This document shows positions 17,701 through 25,461 of a DNA stretch of 37,346 bases, in pieces. How positions within the stretch are numbered: the stretch's first letter is position 1; each line of letters opens with the position of its first letter. Under the pieces are notes generated by a model. The model made no database searches, had not been told where the DNA came from, and worked only from the letters and a program-made list of their open reading frames with translations. Source of the DNA: Parasporobacterium sp. (GTDB lineage Bacteria > Bacillota > Clostridia > Lachnospirales > Lachnospiraceae); assembly GCA_017515535.1 (NCBI GenBank), contig JAFWFQ010000063.1, positions 1 to 37,346 of the forward strand, written 5' to 3'. The position numbers and the translations under genes were made by a program.

Positions 17701-17721
17701 TTAAAAGCCATCGATTTTCAT
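17701..17721 (-). CDS. Candidate six-codon leader ORF upstream of nrdD
   Basis: On the minus strand ATG at 17721 opens the peptide MKIDGF and stops at TAA 17703-17701. An AGGAG ribosome site (17732-17728) lies 6 bases upstream, ideal spacing. The same AGGAG forms one arm of a hairpin. It ends 32 bases before the nrdD start. It could be a regulatory leader peptide, or a decoy for ribosomes; only the site and frame are seen, no homology can be claimed for six residues. Confidence 0.35.
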   Translation of the reverse strand: MKIDGF

Positions 17722-17727
17722 AACAAA

Positions 17728-17769
17728 CTCCTGCCTAGATATTAGCGCAGGAGAGTGATGAAAATCACT
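17728..17769 (-). promoter_or_regulatory. Structured 5' leader of nrdD (two hairpins)
   Basis: Two inverted repeats lie between the predicted transcription start (about 17770) and the leader ORF: AGTGAT/ATCACT (17754-17759 with 17764-17769), a stem at the very 5' end of the RNA, and CTCCTGC/GCAGGAG (17728-17734 with 17747-17753) with a possible inner CTA/TAG extension. The second stem covers the leader ORF's ribosome site. Confidence 0.5.
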
Positions 17770-17776
17770 GAAATAA

Positions 17777-17805
17777 ACCTTACACCCAAGAAGGCTAAAT
17801 GTCAA
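17777..17805 (-). promoter_or_regulatory. nrdD promoter
   Basis: On the minus strand TTGACA (17805-17800) and TAAGGT (17782-17777) are separated by 17 bases. The -35 element overlaps the proximal NrdR-type box, as expected for repression. Confidence 0.7.
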
Positions 17806-17847
17806 TATCTTGTGGTCAATTTCTTAAAAAAAACTATATCTTGTGGT
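17802..17847 (-). promoter_or_regulatory. Tandem NrdR-type boxes
   Basis: Two near-identical elements, TCAATATCTTGTGGT at 17802-17816 and ACTATATCTTGTGGT at 17833-17847 on the plus strand (CCACAAGATAT on the other), are 31 bp apart, three helical turns. NrdR boxes known from ribonucleotide reductase promoters are AT-rich palindromes of about 16 bp that occur in pairs with this phasing. No nrdR gene is in the window. Confidence 0.82.
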
Positions 17848-17901
17848 TTTAGCACTTTTGCGTGATAGAGCGAAAAAGGGAAAATTGAATATTTTTTACA
17901 A

Positions 17902-18594
17902 TTAATCAACCCCTCTGAGCGCCGCTTTTTGTACATATTCGACAGAGATCTTAAGAAAGGCCTCCATCTCTTCTTTCTCCGGAGCGGACAGTCCGCCGAA
18001 CGGAACTGTGTCCCGGTCCGTAAAAGCCTGAAGAAAATATTGTTTTGCGCCCCGGATCATCTCACCCATTTTCCGGAAATCGTCTGCCTCATGGAATTCT
18101 TTGACCACCGTCGTCCGAAATTCATAGTCGGTGTTGCTGTTCATCAGGAGAGAAATGCTTCTTGTGATCAGAGAAAGGTCGATCGAATCAAGGCCGGAGG
18201 TCCGGGCATATTTCTCCGGAGAGTTTTTGATATCCATAGCAACATAGTCTGCGAGTCCTTCCTTCAGGATCGCCTCTAAAAGATCCGGATGGTAGCCGTT
18301 CGTATCCAGTTTTACAGAGAACCCCATTGCCCGGATCTTGCGCATCAGTTCGGGAAGATCTTTATGGAGGAGCGGTTCTCCTCCGGTAAAAGCAACACCG
18401 TCTAATAATCCCTTCCGCTTCTCGAGGAAGGAAAGAAGCTCTGTATCATCCATGACCGGCTTTGCCGTTCCGTCCGCCAGTTCATAATTATGACAGAACG
18501 GGCAGCGGAGATCACATCCTCCAAGGAAAACCGTGCAGGCAACATGGCCCGGAAAGTCCAAAAGTGTCATTTTTTGTAATCCGTGTATTTTCAT
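17902..18594 (-). CDS. nrdG: Anaerobic ribonucleotide reductase activating protein (radical SAM)
   Basis: A 230-aa radical SAM enzyme. It begins MKIHGLQKMTLLDFPG and has the iron-sulfur motif CDLRCPFCH (CxxxCxxC), then AFTGGEPLLH and LDTNGYHPD, typical of the NrdG2/PflA-like group. It installs the glycyl radical on NrdD. I chose ATG 18594, with AAAGGA about ten bases upstream; a longer frame to 18678 runs into the upstream gene and adds an unrelated leader. It lies 13 bases after the DUF4037 gene and 233 bases before nrdD, so activase and reductase have partly separate transcription. Confidence 0.93.
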   Translation of the reverse strand: MKIHGLQKMTLLDFPGHVACTVFLGGCDLRCPFCHNYELADGTAKPVMDDTELLSFLEKRKGLLDGVAFTGGEPLLHKDLPELMRKIRAMGFSVKLDTNGYHPDLLEAILKEGLADYVAMDIKNSPEKYARTSGLDSIDLSLITRSISLLMNSNTDYEFRTTVVKEFHEADDFRKMGEMIRGAKQYFLQAFTDRDTVPFGGLSAPEKEEMEAFLKISVEYVQKAALRGVD

Positions 18595-18607
18595 TCTATT
18601 CGTCCTT

Positions 18608-19549
18608 TCATACTCCTTCGAGGATATGGAGATTGCGGAGATTGGAATCTTCAATGCCGTCATTGACCGAGTAGGCATGCTTTTCGAGATCGCCGCAATT
18701 CGCTTTTGTCAGTTCCTGTTCGATCAGTTCGTCGATGATATCTGCCGCGATCCCTTCGATCACATCATACTTTTCTTCCGCCTGTCCTTCTTCGTTGTCA
18801 GAGGAGATCAGGTATTCAAAGAGCTCCGCAAGAAGCGAAAGCTTCGGGAGTTCTCTTAATGCGTGGAAGCTCCATTTATAATAAGGCTGATACGTTTGAT
18901 TTAAAAGAAAGATCACAGAGATCCCGCTTTTAACAAATTCAAAAACGGACATCTGGGCAGCAGCCGTTTCGCCATGGCGGATGCAGCGCAGATAGTTGTA
19001 TTGTCCTGCCTGCGCCATAAGGAGGAGATTTCCGGCAAGCTTTTTCTTCCGGATCTCTTCCGGGTAATAGGAAAGTCTTTTCCGGATCGTTGAGACTAAG
19101 CCGTATTCATCGAAGAAGAGTTCTCCGTTGACCGCTTCTGCAAGGGCGGATTCCGGAAGATGGAGCCATTGCCCTGAGCTTAATATACCATCCGGCGTTC
19201 CGGTTTTTTCCGTAAAAAACTCCGCCGCGCGGAGCACCCCGTGTCTTGCGCCTCCGACCGGCTGCATAACAGAACGTTTATAGCCTTCGAACTCCTTTGG
19301 AAGTTTGGCATAGGCCCGCTCTAATTGAAAAGCGGCCTTGCGGTCGATGATCTCTTCTCCCGGAAGGAAGAGACAGAAGCCCGGTTCAAAGTCGTGATCG
19401 GTCGAGACCGGGTCATCATATCCGAAACATTCAGAACCGCTTCCGCAGAGTCCGGCTGCGATAAACGGAAGCAGATCCGGAAACTCCTTCTTTAACATCG
19501 GTTTTCCGTACGTTTCAAAAAATGCACGGGATAGATCAAGTCCTTTCAT
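18608..19549 (-). CDS. DUF4037 nucleotidyltransferase-fold protein
   Basis: A 313-aa soluble protein. Near residue 34 it carries GSGSECFG followed by DHDFEP, the GS...DxD pattern of DNA-polymerase-beta-type nucleotidyltransferases, as found in DUF4037 proteins. The second half is helical (FLLNQTYQPYYKWSFHALRE) like the HEPN-type helices of related enzymes. The biochemical role of DUF4037 is not established. It overlaps the TPR gene upstream by 14 bases and is followed by nrdG after 13 bases, so the three are one operon. Confidence 0.78.
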   Translation of the reverse strand: MKGLDLSRAFFETYGKPMLKKEFPDLLPFIAAGLCGSGSECFGYDDPVSTDHDFEPGFCLFLPGEEIIDRKAAFQLERAYAKLPKEFEGYKRSVMQPVGGARHGVLRAAEFFTEKTGTPDGILSSGQWLHLPESALAEAVNGELFFDEYGLVSTIRKRLSYYPEEIRKKKLAGNLLLMAQAGQYNYLRCIRHGETAAAQMSVFEFVKSGISVIFLLNQTYQPYYKWSFHALRELPKLSLLAELFEYLISSDNEEGQAEEKYDVIEGIAADIIDELIEQELTKANCGDLEKHAYSVNDGIEDSNLRNLHILEGV

Positions 19550-20420
19550 ATATCTCTTTTGCCCTCCTGCTGAGTTCGTCTGCCGTCAGAAAATACCCGT
19601 AATAGGAAAAAGTCGGAGCACAGCTTTCCAGAACAAACGCATAATAGCCTTCATGTACGACGCCATCCGGCCGCAGTTCCTTTTCTCCCTGATTTAACAG
19701 GTCTTCCGCTTTTTCCAGAAGATCAAAGATCTCTGTTTCCGCTGCTTCTATTCCAAGCTCTGCCTCTTTGGCATTTGCAATATTCAGACAGGTAATTGCC
19801 TGCTCAAGACATCCGCCGGGAACACCTTCCATGATCTTCATCGCTTTTTCATAGAGCGCTTCGGCAGTATCATACTGTTTCATTGCAACGTAGGTCAGTG
19901 CCATGTTGTTATAAAGGCCGCCGGAAAGAGCCGGATCGGTCTTGTCATTTTCCTCATAGACCTTCTTTGCCTTTTCAAAACAGGAAAGCGAAGCCTCATA
20001 GTCTCCGAAGGTATAGTAGGCGGTCGCGGAATTGGTATATGTCGTTCCGGAACTGATCGTTCCGTCAAAGCCAAGCTGTTCCAGAAGCCGGAGCGCTGCT
20101 TCTATGTTTTCATAAGCGTCGTCTTTACGCCCCTGTTTCCGGTAAAAACCGATCAGCTCATTTCGGATCGTAAGCTGTCCGCGAAGATCCTGTCCGAGAC
20201 CGGCTTCCTCCAGCCAGTAGTGGAGATGGCGCTCGGCACCGTCAAAATCTTTCCGGCTTAAATAGTCGTCCAGCTTTTCGATGATCCGCTGCTGGGGGAC
20301 CGGCTTGACCTCAGGCGTTACGCCATAGGGATCGCCGCACAAAACACACCGTGGTTCGACATAATCTTCCGGAGAGAGTGTCCCGCCGGTTTCTGTTAAT
20401 TTATTCTTCTCTGGATCCAT
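19536..20420 (-). CDS. Tetratricopeptide-repeat protein
   Basis: A 294-aa soluble protein made of TPR helices: about four to five repeats between residues 60 and 250, for example AYYTFGDYEASLSCFEKAKK and LTYVAMKQYDTAEALYEKA. The N-terminus has a CVLCG motif near 25, which could be half of a metal site but has no second pair. TPR proteins act as scaffolds. Overlap with the DUF4037 gene implies they work together, perhaps with this one as a partner or sensor. ATG 20420 has AAGGAA upstream and an extended -10 promoter 44 bases before it. Confidence 0.8.
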   Translation of the reverse strand: MDPEKNKLTETGGTLSPEDYVEPRCVLCGDPYGVTPEVKPVPQQRIIEKLDDYLSRKDFDGAERHLHYWLEEAGLGQDLRGQLTIRNELIGFYRKQGRKDDAYENIEAALRLLEQLGFDGTISSGTTYTNSATAYYTFGDYEASLSCFEKAKKVYEENDKTDPALSGGLYNNMALTYVAMKQYDTAEALYEKAMKIMEGVPGGCLEQAITCLNIANAKEAELGIEAAETEIFDLLEKAEDLLNQGEKELRPDGVVHEGYYAFVLESCAPTFSYYGYFLTADELSRRAKEIYERT

Positions 20421-20463
20421 ATCAAATTCCTTGCTTTCATATCGTTCTCTTTTTCTATTCAGG

Positions 20464-20472
20464 ATTATAACA
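20464..20472 (-). promoter_or_regulatory. Extended -10 promoter of the TPR-DUF4037-nrdG operon
   Basis: On the minus strand TGTTATAAT is a perfect TATAAT with the TGn extension. No good -35 is seen 17 bases upstream, which extended -10 promoters tolerate. Predicted start near 20457. Confidence 0.6.
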
Positions 20473-20520
20473 GATTCCGGATGTTTTTTCCGTTAATAAA
20501 GCGAAAACAGGTTTTCCGTC

Positions 20521-20550
20521 TTGACCCGCTGCTTGAACGACTAGTAAAAT
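20521..20550 (+). promoter_or_regulatory. Promoter of the YitT operon, possibly leaderless
   Basis: TTGACC (20521-20526) and TAAAAT (20545-20550) are 18 bases apart. The start site would fall at or very near ATG 20557. An in-frame TAA at 20545 rules out a longer reading frame, and no ribosome site precedes the ATG. Confidence 0.5.
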
Positions 20551-20556
20551 ACGGAC

Positions 20557-21474
20557 ATGGAGTTATTACGGTCACAAAAGCGAAAACGGATACTGGAATT
20601 TCTGATGTGCATGGTCGGGGCAATCATTGCCGCATTTGCAATCGAAGGATTTCTGGCGCCGAACACGATCCTGGACGGCGGGGTCGTCGGTATCTCCATG
20701 ATGGTCAGCACTCTGACGCATATCCCCCTTGCTGTTTTTACAGTCGCCTTTAATATCCCGTTTGTGATCATCGGCGGACGGAGACTGGGCCTGCTGTTTA
20801 TTATTAAAACCGCTTTTTCGATGGCTGTATTTGCTGTCTTTCTGCTGATCTTTGAACAATTGAAACCATTTACGGATGATAATCTTCTTGCAGTCTGTTT
20901 CGGCGGCGTGATCTTAGGTGTCGGAGTCGGGATCGTGATCCGCGGAGGCGGATGTCTTGACGGAACTGAAACCGTCGCGATCCTCTTAAACAAGAAATTC
21001 AATTTCCCGGTCGGAACCGTTGTCCTTGTTTTTAATGTGGTGATCTATGTGATCGCCGGCCTTTTGTTCGGATGGGACCGGGCGATGTACAGTCTGCTGA
21101 CTTATTTTATAACATCGAGAGTCCTGAACCTTGTTGAGGGCGGACTGGAACAGGCAAAGGCGGCCATGATCATTACGGAAGATGCGAAAGAAGTTGCGGA
21201 GCGGATCTATAAACAGCTCGGGCGGACAGTCACGATCATGGAAGGAGAAGGATTGGTAAGCGGAAAGAAGACCGTCCTTTATTGTGTCGTCACAAGACTG
21301 GAGGTCAACACGCTGCGAAATATAGTGAACAGTATCGATTCGTCTTCCTTTGTTGCGATCAGTGATGTTTCTGAGATCATCGGAACACACGTGAAGAAAG
21401 TGGATAAGGCGACATTGCGGCGGAGACGGCCACGCATGGATTTTAAGATCACGGAAGAGAACAATCACAGATGA
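20557..21474 (+). CDS. YitT family membrane protein (DUF161/DUF2179)
   Basis: A 305-aa protein with five or six membrane segments in residues 15-190 and a soluble C-terminal DUF2179 domain (about 200-290: AMIITEDAKEVAERIYKQL, VTIMEGEGLVSGKKTVLYC). Family signatures FLAPNTILDGGVVGISMM and RGGGCLDGTE are clear. YitT proteins are common in Bacillota; their substrate is unproven. The gene has no visible ribosome site and may be read from a leaderless transcript. It overlaps the acyltransferase gene by four bases (ATGA), so the two are coupled. Confidence 0.88.
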   Translation: MELLRSQKRKRILEFLMCMVGAIIAAFAIEGFLAPNTILDGGVVGISMMVSTLTHIPLAVFTVAFNIPFVIIGGRRLGLLFIIKTAFSMAVFAVFLLIFEQLKPFTDDNLLAVCFGGVILGVGVGIVIRGGGCLDGTETVAILLNKKFNFPVGTVVLVFNVVIYVIAGLLFGWDRAMYSLLTYFITSRVLNLVEGGLEQAKAAMIITEDAKEVAERIYKQLGRTVTIMEGEGLVSGKKTVLYCVVTRLEVNTLRNIVNSIDSSSFVAISDVSEIIGTHVKKVDKATLRRRRPRMDFKITEENNHR

Positions 21475-22535
21475 CCGGAAAAGAAAGAGATTCTTCAATT
21501 GATATCTTAAGAGGGATCGCAACGATCCTCGTTGTCATCGGCCATATTCCTTATACGCCGACGATCATCCGCGCATGGATCTATACGTTCCATGTCCCGG
21601 TTTTTTTCGTTTGTTCCGGTATTCTGTTTTCTCCGGACCGCTATCCGAAATTCAAGGACTATTTCATGGCAAGAGTCAAAGGACTTCTGGTCCCGATCTT
21701 TGCGCTCGGGATCCTGATCCGTCTTCTTCAGACGGGACTGTCCTTTTTATTAAGTCTTCTTCCGGGTATTCCTTCGGAGTACGCGATTACGTTCAAACCG
21801 GTCGATCTGCTTCTGAGCCTGGTCCTCGGTTACCGGGTCCATGAGTACTATTATTCCTTCTGGTTTTTATATACGTTATTCCTCGGGGAGCTGATCTTTT
21901 ACTTTATCGTCCGTCTCTTTCGGAAAAGGTGGTATCTTTACCTTTTGCTTTTTGCCGCAGGGATCGCGCTTCAGGCTGTTGTAGATCGTTTTGCACAGGG
22001 CTTTTTCTGGAGCGTGGATCTTCTTCCTGCCGGGATCGCCTTCCTTTCTCTCGGCTACTGTTACCGTCTTGTGCTTTATGAAAAGGGGAGAAAACTTCCG
22101 TTCTATCTATTCCCGGTGATGTTTATTCTAAGTGTTCTTTTTACGGCGCTGAATTATAAAAACGGAGAACAGGTCAATCTATTTTATGATTATCTCGGAA
22201 ACCCGGTCCTTTATGCACTTTCTGCTGTTTCCGGCTGCCTGATGTGTATCCTGCTTGCGAATCTGATCAAAAAGAGCCGGATCCTGGAATTTTTCGGAGT
22301 GAATTCGCTTGTGACTTATGGATTCCAGAATACGATCTGTATTCCTCTGTTTATGGAACTGCTGAAGCTCCTGGGAAGAAAAAATGAACTGTTTACGGAT
22401 CAGACGTTTCGGTGGATCGTAACGGTTTGCGGGACCTTGCTGCTTTCCGCAGCGATCAGTCTCGCCATTAACCGCTTTGCTCCGTTTCTTGCCGGAAAGA
22501 AGCGGAAAAAGAAGGAAGGGAAGCAGCAAAGTTGA
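21471..22535 (+). CDS. Acyltransferase family 3 membrane protein
   Basis: A 354-aa integral membrane protein with about ten hydrophobic segments. The N-terminal signature SIDILRGIATILVVIGHIPY and the second segment YTFHVPVFFVCSGILF are those of acyltransferase-3 (OafA/NodX-type) proteins, which O-acylate sugars or polymers across the membrane. Start ATG 21471 shares ATGA with the previous stop, and its own stop is shared with the TTG start of the next gene. Position between YitT and a phosphoglycerol transferase points to modification of a wall or membrane polymer. Confidence 0.88.
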   Translation: MTGKERDSSIDILRGIATILVVIGHIPYTPTIIRAWIYTFHVPVFFVCSGILFSPDRYPKFKDYFMARVKGLLVPIFALGILIRLLQTGLSFLLSLLPGIPSEYAITFKPVDLLLSLVLGYRVHEYYYSFWFLYTLFLGELIFYFIVRLFRKRWYLYLLLFAAGIALQAVVDRFAQGFFWSVDLLPAGIAFLSLGYCYRLVLYEKGRKLPFYLFPVMFILSVLFTALNYKNGEQVNLFYDYLGNPVLYALSAVSGCLMCILLANLIKKSRILEFFGVNSLVTYGFQNTICIPLFMELLKLLGRKNELFTDQTFRWIVTVCGTLLLSAAISLAINRFAPFLAGKKRKKKEGKQQS

Positions 22536-24379
22536 AAAAAGTCTTTTCTGGAATTCTTTATATTCTGACCGGAATCCTTGTTTTTCTGACAGCGCTGATC
22601 GGGTTTGCAAGCCGATGGGCGTTTACGACATGGGGCGATATCGATATGGACGAGATCGTCTTTCATCTTCAACAGCCGCTGAAAGGGGCAGGCAACGGAA
22701 TTATCGGAGACTATCTTCTTAAAGGTCTCCTTCCTGCCGTTCTGATCCTTGCGGTTTATATTGTTCTGATCATTTTGCTGAAAAAAGGAAAAGTCAGGAT
22801 CCTCTGTTCCTGTGCGTTTCTTGTTCTGGTTGTGATCGCGGGATTGATCGTAAAGGATATGATCTGGAAACGGCTGGACTTCGGAAACTGGCTTGACGGC
22901 CAGATCAACCGGTCGGTGTTTATCGAAGAGCATTATACTGACCCGGCGGAAACGACACTCGTTTATCCGGAGAAAAAGAGAAACCTGATCTATCTCTATT
23001 TAGAGTCTATGGAAACAACGTATGCGGATCAGGAGTCCGGCGGGGCATTTGATAATAATACGATACCGGAACTGACAAAGATCGCCCTGGAGAACGAGGA
23101 TTTTTCCGGAAATGAAGAAACGCTCAACGGAGGAATCGTTCTTCCGGGAACCGGCTTTACGACGGGCGGGATCTTCGCGCAGTCTGCAGGCCTGCCTTTG
23201 AAATTAAGTATCAGCGGAAACTTTATGGATACGCAGGAGTCTTTTTTTCCGCAGGTAACAGCACTTGGAGATCTCTTAGAAGAGCAGGGCTATCGTCAGG
23301 TTTATCTGATCGGCTCAGACGCGGTCTTCGGCGGACGTCAGCTTTACTATAAAGAACATGGAAACTATGAGATCCGGGATTACTATTATGCAAAAGAGAA
23401 CGGATGGATCGATCCTGATTATGAAGTCTTCTGGGGCTATGAAGATGAGAAACTGTTTTCCTTCGCAAAAGAGACGCTTTCAGAACTGGCAGCAGGAGAC
23501 GAGCCTTTTGTGCTTACGATGCTGACGGTCGATACGCATTATGAAGACGGATATGTCTGCAGATTATGCAGGGAAGATTTTCCGGGAGATCAGTACGCAA
23601 ATGTCATGGCCTGCTCAAGCAGGCAGGTGGAAGCGTTTCTTTCCTGGCTTAAGGAACAGGATTTCTATGAGGATACAACGATCATTCTCTGCGGGGACCA
23701 TACGACCATGGACACTAATTTCTGTGAGAATGTGGACAGCAGTTATCAGAGAAAAACCTATACGTCTGTGATCAATTCTGCCGTAAAAGCGGAGCAGCCG
23801 GATAAACGCCGTCTGTTCAGCACCATGGATCTCTACCCGACGACCCTTGCCGCAATGGGAATCCAGATTGAAGGAAATCGTCTTGGTCTCGGGACAAACC
23901 TTTTTTCTTCAGAGGAAACACTTTTAGAACAATATGGAATTGGTTATCTGAAAAAAGAACTTTCCAGAAAATCGGATTTTCTGGAACAGCTGGAAAAACT
24001 CGATGACAATACAAGCGAAAAGCTAATGGAACGGCTCCGGCTTGTTTTTGATGGGTCTTTAAGTGTAGACTCCTATGATCCGGACCGGAAACGGGTCGAT
24101 CTTAAGGCAGAAAATCTTTATTTCTATGAACATCTGGCCGATGAATCTATGGGGTTTGATCTCAAAAAAATCGAAGTCGAGTATCAGGAAAAGGGAGCTG
24201 ATCTGACTGAATCCGCAATATTAAAGAAAGATTCGGAAAATGGGGCGAGCTATTCCGGAACCATTGATCTGTCAAAATGGAAAAAACCGGAAGGGGAGTT
24301 CCGGCTGAATCTGTATACCGCTGACGGAAAGGTTTATAAAAATGTTGACACGCTGGATTATTTGTATTCCGGTGGATGA
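22532..24379 (+). CDS. LTA synthase/OpgB-family phosphoglycerol transferase
   Basis: A 615-aa protein with three or four N-terminal membrane segments (residues 5-115) and an extracellular sulfatase-fold domain. Metal and catalytic sites: YLESMETTY near 152-160 (Glu), LPGTGFTTGGIFAQSAGLPL with candidate nucleophile T210 or T211, VDTHYEDG and CGDHTTMD. The nucleophile loop is closer to OpgB/MdoB, which transfers phosphoglycerol to glucans, than to LtaS. A C-terminal part of about 150 residues (480-615) is extra. The start is TTG 22532, overlapping the previous stop as TTGA, with GAAGGGAAG upstream. It likely adds glycerol phosphate to a glycan on the cell surface. Confidence 0.87.
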   Translation: MKKVFSGILYILTGILVFLTALIGFASRWAFTTWGDIDMDEIVFHLQQPLKGAGNGIIGDYLLKGLLPAVLILAVYIVLIILLKKGKVRILCSCAFLVLVVIAGLIVKDMIWKRLDFGNWLDGQINRSVFIEEHYTDPAETTLVYPEKKRNLIYLYLESMETTYADQESGGAFDNNTIPELTKIALENEDFSGNEETLNGGIVLPGTGFTTGGIFAQSAGLPLKLSISGNFMDTQESFFPQVTALGDLLEEQGYRQVYLIGSDAVFGGRQLYYKEHGNYEIRDYYYAKENGWIDPDYEVFWGYEDEKLFSFAKETLSELAAGDEPFVLTMLTVDTHYEDGYVCRLCREDFPGDQYANVMACSSRQVEAFLSWLKEQDFYEDTTIILCGDHTTMDTNFCENVDSSYQRKTYTSVINSAVKAEQPDKRRLFSTMDLYPTTLAAMGIQIEGNRLGLGTNLFSSEETLLEQYGIGYLKKELSRKSDFLEQLEKLDDNTSEKLMERLRLVFDGSLSVDSYDPDRKRVDLKAENLYFYEHLADESMGFDLKKIEVEYQEKGADLTESAILKKDSENGASYSGTIDLSKWKKPEGEFRLNLYTADGKVYKNVDTLDYLYSGG

Positions 24380-24407
24380 ATCTGCGGTTTTGACTGCGGG
24401 ATAGACC

Positions 24408-24436
24408 TTGAAAAACCGATGTGCTTCCATTAAAGT
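24408..24436 (+). promoter_or_regulatory. Probable promoter of the LysR-NRPS region
   Basis: TTGAAA (24408-24413) and TAAAGT (24431-24436) are 17 bases apart; start expected near 24443, about 39 bases before the GTG start. Confidence 0.45.
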
Positions 24437-24481
24437 TATAGTAAGAAGGAATATTGAGGATAAGTGATAAGGGGGCAGAGC

Positions 24482-25408
24482 GTGCAGAATATTGATGTTC
24501 GAAATATTAATATTGGACAGTTGCAATGCTTTATTTTAACCGCGGAGCTGAATAGTTTTACGAAAGCGGCAGAGCAGATGCATATTACGCAGTCTACGGT
24601 CAGTAAGGCGATCAGCGCGATGGAGAACATGATGGGACTTCAGTTGTTTATCCGGAAGGGGAACCGGATCCGGCTGACCCCGGCCGGGAGGCATGTCTAT
24701 GACAATATGAAAGATCTCGGCCGAGATGTTGAAAAAACGTTGTATGCCGCATCGGTGATCCAGACAGGGTTGAATAAAAATGTCCGGATCGCCTGTCTTG
24801 ATTCCTATAAACCGGATAGTGTTGTGATCCCGATCGTAAACGGGTTTAAGAAAAACCATCCGGATATCAAGGTCGCAGTTGAGACGATGCCGGCACAGGA
24901 TATCAGGACCTCATTGATCAAAGGGGATACAGATATCGTTTTTACGGTGCTTTATGATATTGAGGAGCTGGGCAGTGATCCGTTTGAGACGCTTCTTATT
25001 GCGGAATGTCCCCATTGCGCCTTTATGCTTCCGACAAACCCTTTGAGAAAAAAGAAACACCTGAAGGTTTCCGATTTGAAACAATCGGAATTTATTTCGA
25101 TCTCTCCGTTAAAAACACCCAGTTACAGTATTTCGATCAACCGCTTATGCGAAGAAAACGGATTCCATCCGAATGTTTCCTACTTTACGCAAAGTGCGGG
25201 TTCTCTTGCGTTTAATCTGACAACGGATAACGAGATCTTTATCGCGGACCGGTTTTACAAAGACTATGATAACCCGTCTCTTGTACCGGTTCCTCTGGAG
25301 AATACCCACAGCGGACTAGTCATGGGTTATCATTCTCCGATAATTAATAATGTTACGAAACTTTTTATTGAATACGTATCGGAATATTTAAAAACACATA
25401 AATTATAG
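24482..25408 (+). CDS. LysR-type transcriptional regulator
   Basis: A 308-aa LysR regulator. Residues 6-65 are the winged helix-turn-helix (LQCFILTAELNSFTKAAEQM, ITQSTVSKAISAMENMMG), and the rest is a periplasmic-binding-protein-like effector domain. I chose GTG 24482 because AAGGGGG lies six bases upstream; GTG 24464 lacks a site. LysR genes usually control a neighbouring pathway, and the NRPS operon starts 53 bases downstream on the same strand, so control of that operon is likely but inferred. An inverted repeat TTAT-N8-ATAA (25416-25431) in the gap is a candidate operator. Confidence 0.9.
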   Translation: MQNIDVRNINIGQLQCFILTAELNSFTKAAEQMHITQSTVSKAISAMENMMGLQLFIRKGNRIRLTPAGRHVYDNMKDLGRDVEKTLYAASVIQTGLNKNVRIACLDSYKPDSVVIPIVNGFKKNHPDIKVAVETMPAQDIRTSLIKGDTDIVFTVLYDIEELGSDPFETLLIAECPHCAFMLPTNPLRKKKHLKVSDLKQSEFISISPLKTPSYSISINRLCEENGFHPNVSYFTQSAGSLAFNLTTDNEIFIADRFYKDYDNPSLVPVPLENTHSGLVMGYHSPIINNVTKLFIEYVSEYLKTHKL

Positions 25409-25415
25409 CAGAAGT

Positions 25416-25431
25416 TTATAACAACGGATAA
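25416..25431. promoter_or_regulatory. Small inverted repeat between the LysR gene and the NRPS
   Basis: TTAT (25416-25419) and ATAA (25428-25431) form a dyad around eight bases in the only gap before the NRPS. LysR proteins bind interrupted AT-rich dyads, but this one does not match T-N11-A exactly. Low certainty. Confidence 0.25.
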
Positions 25432-25461
25432 TGGGGATACGAAGAACATTAGGAGGCAGCA

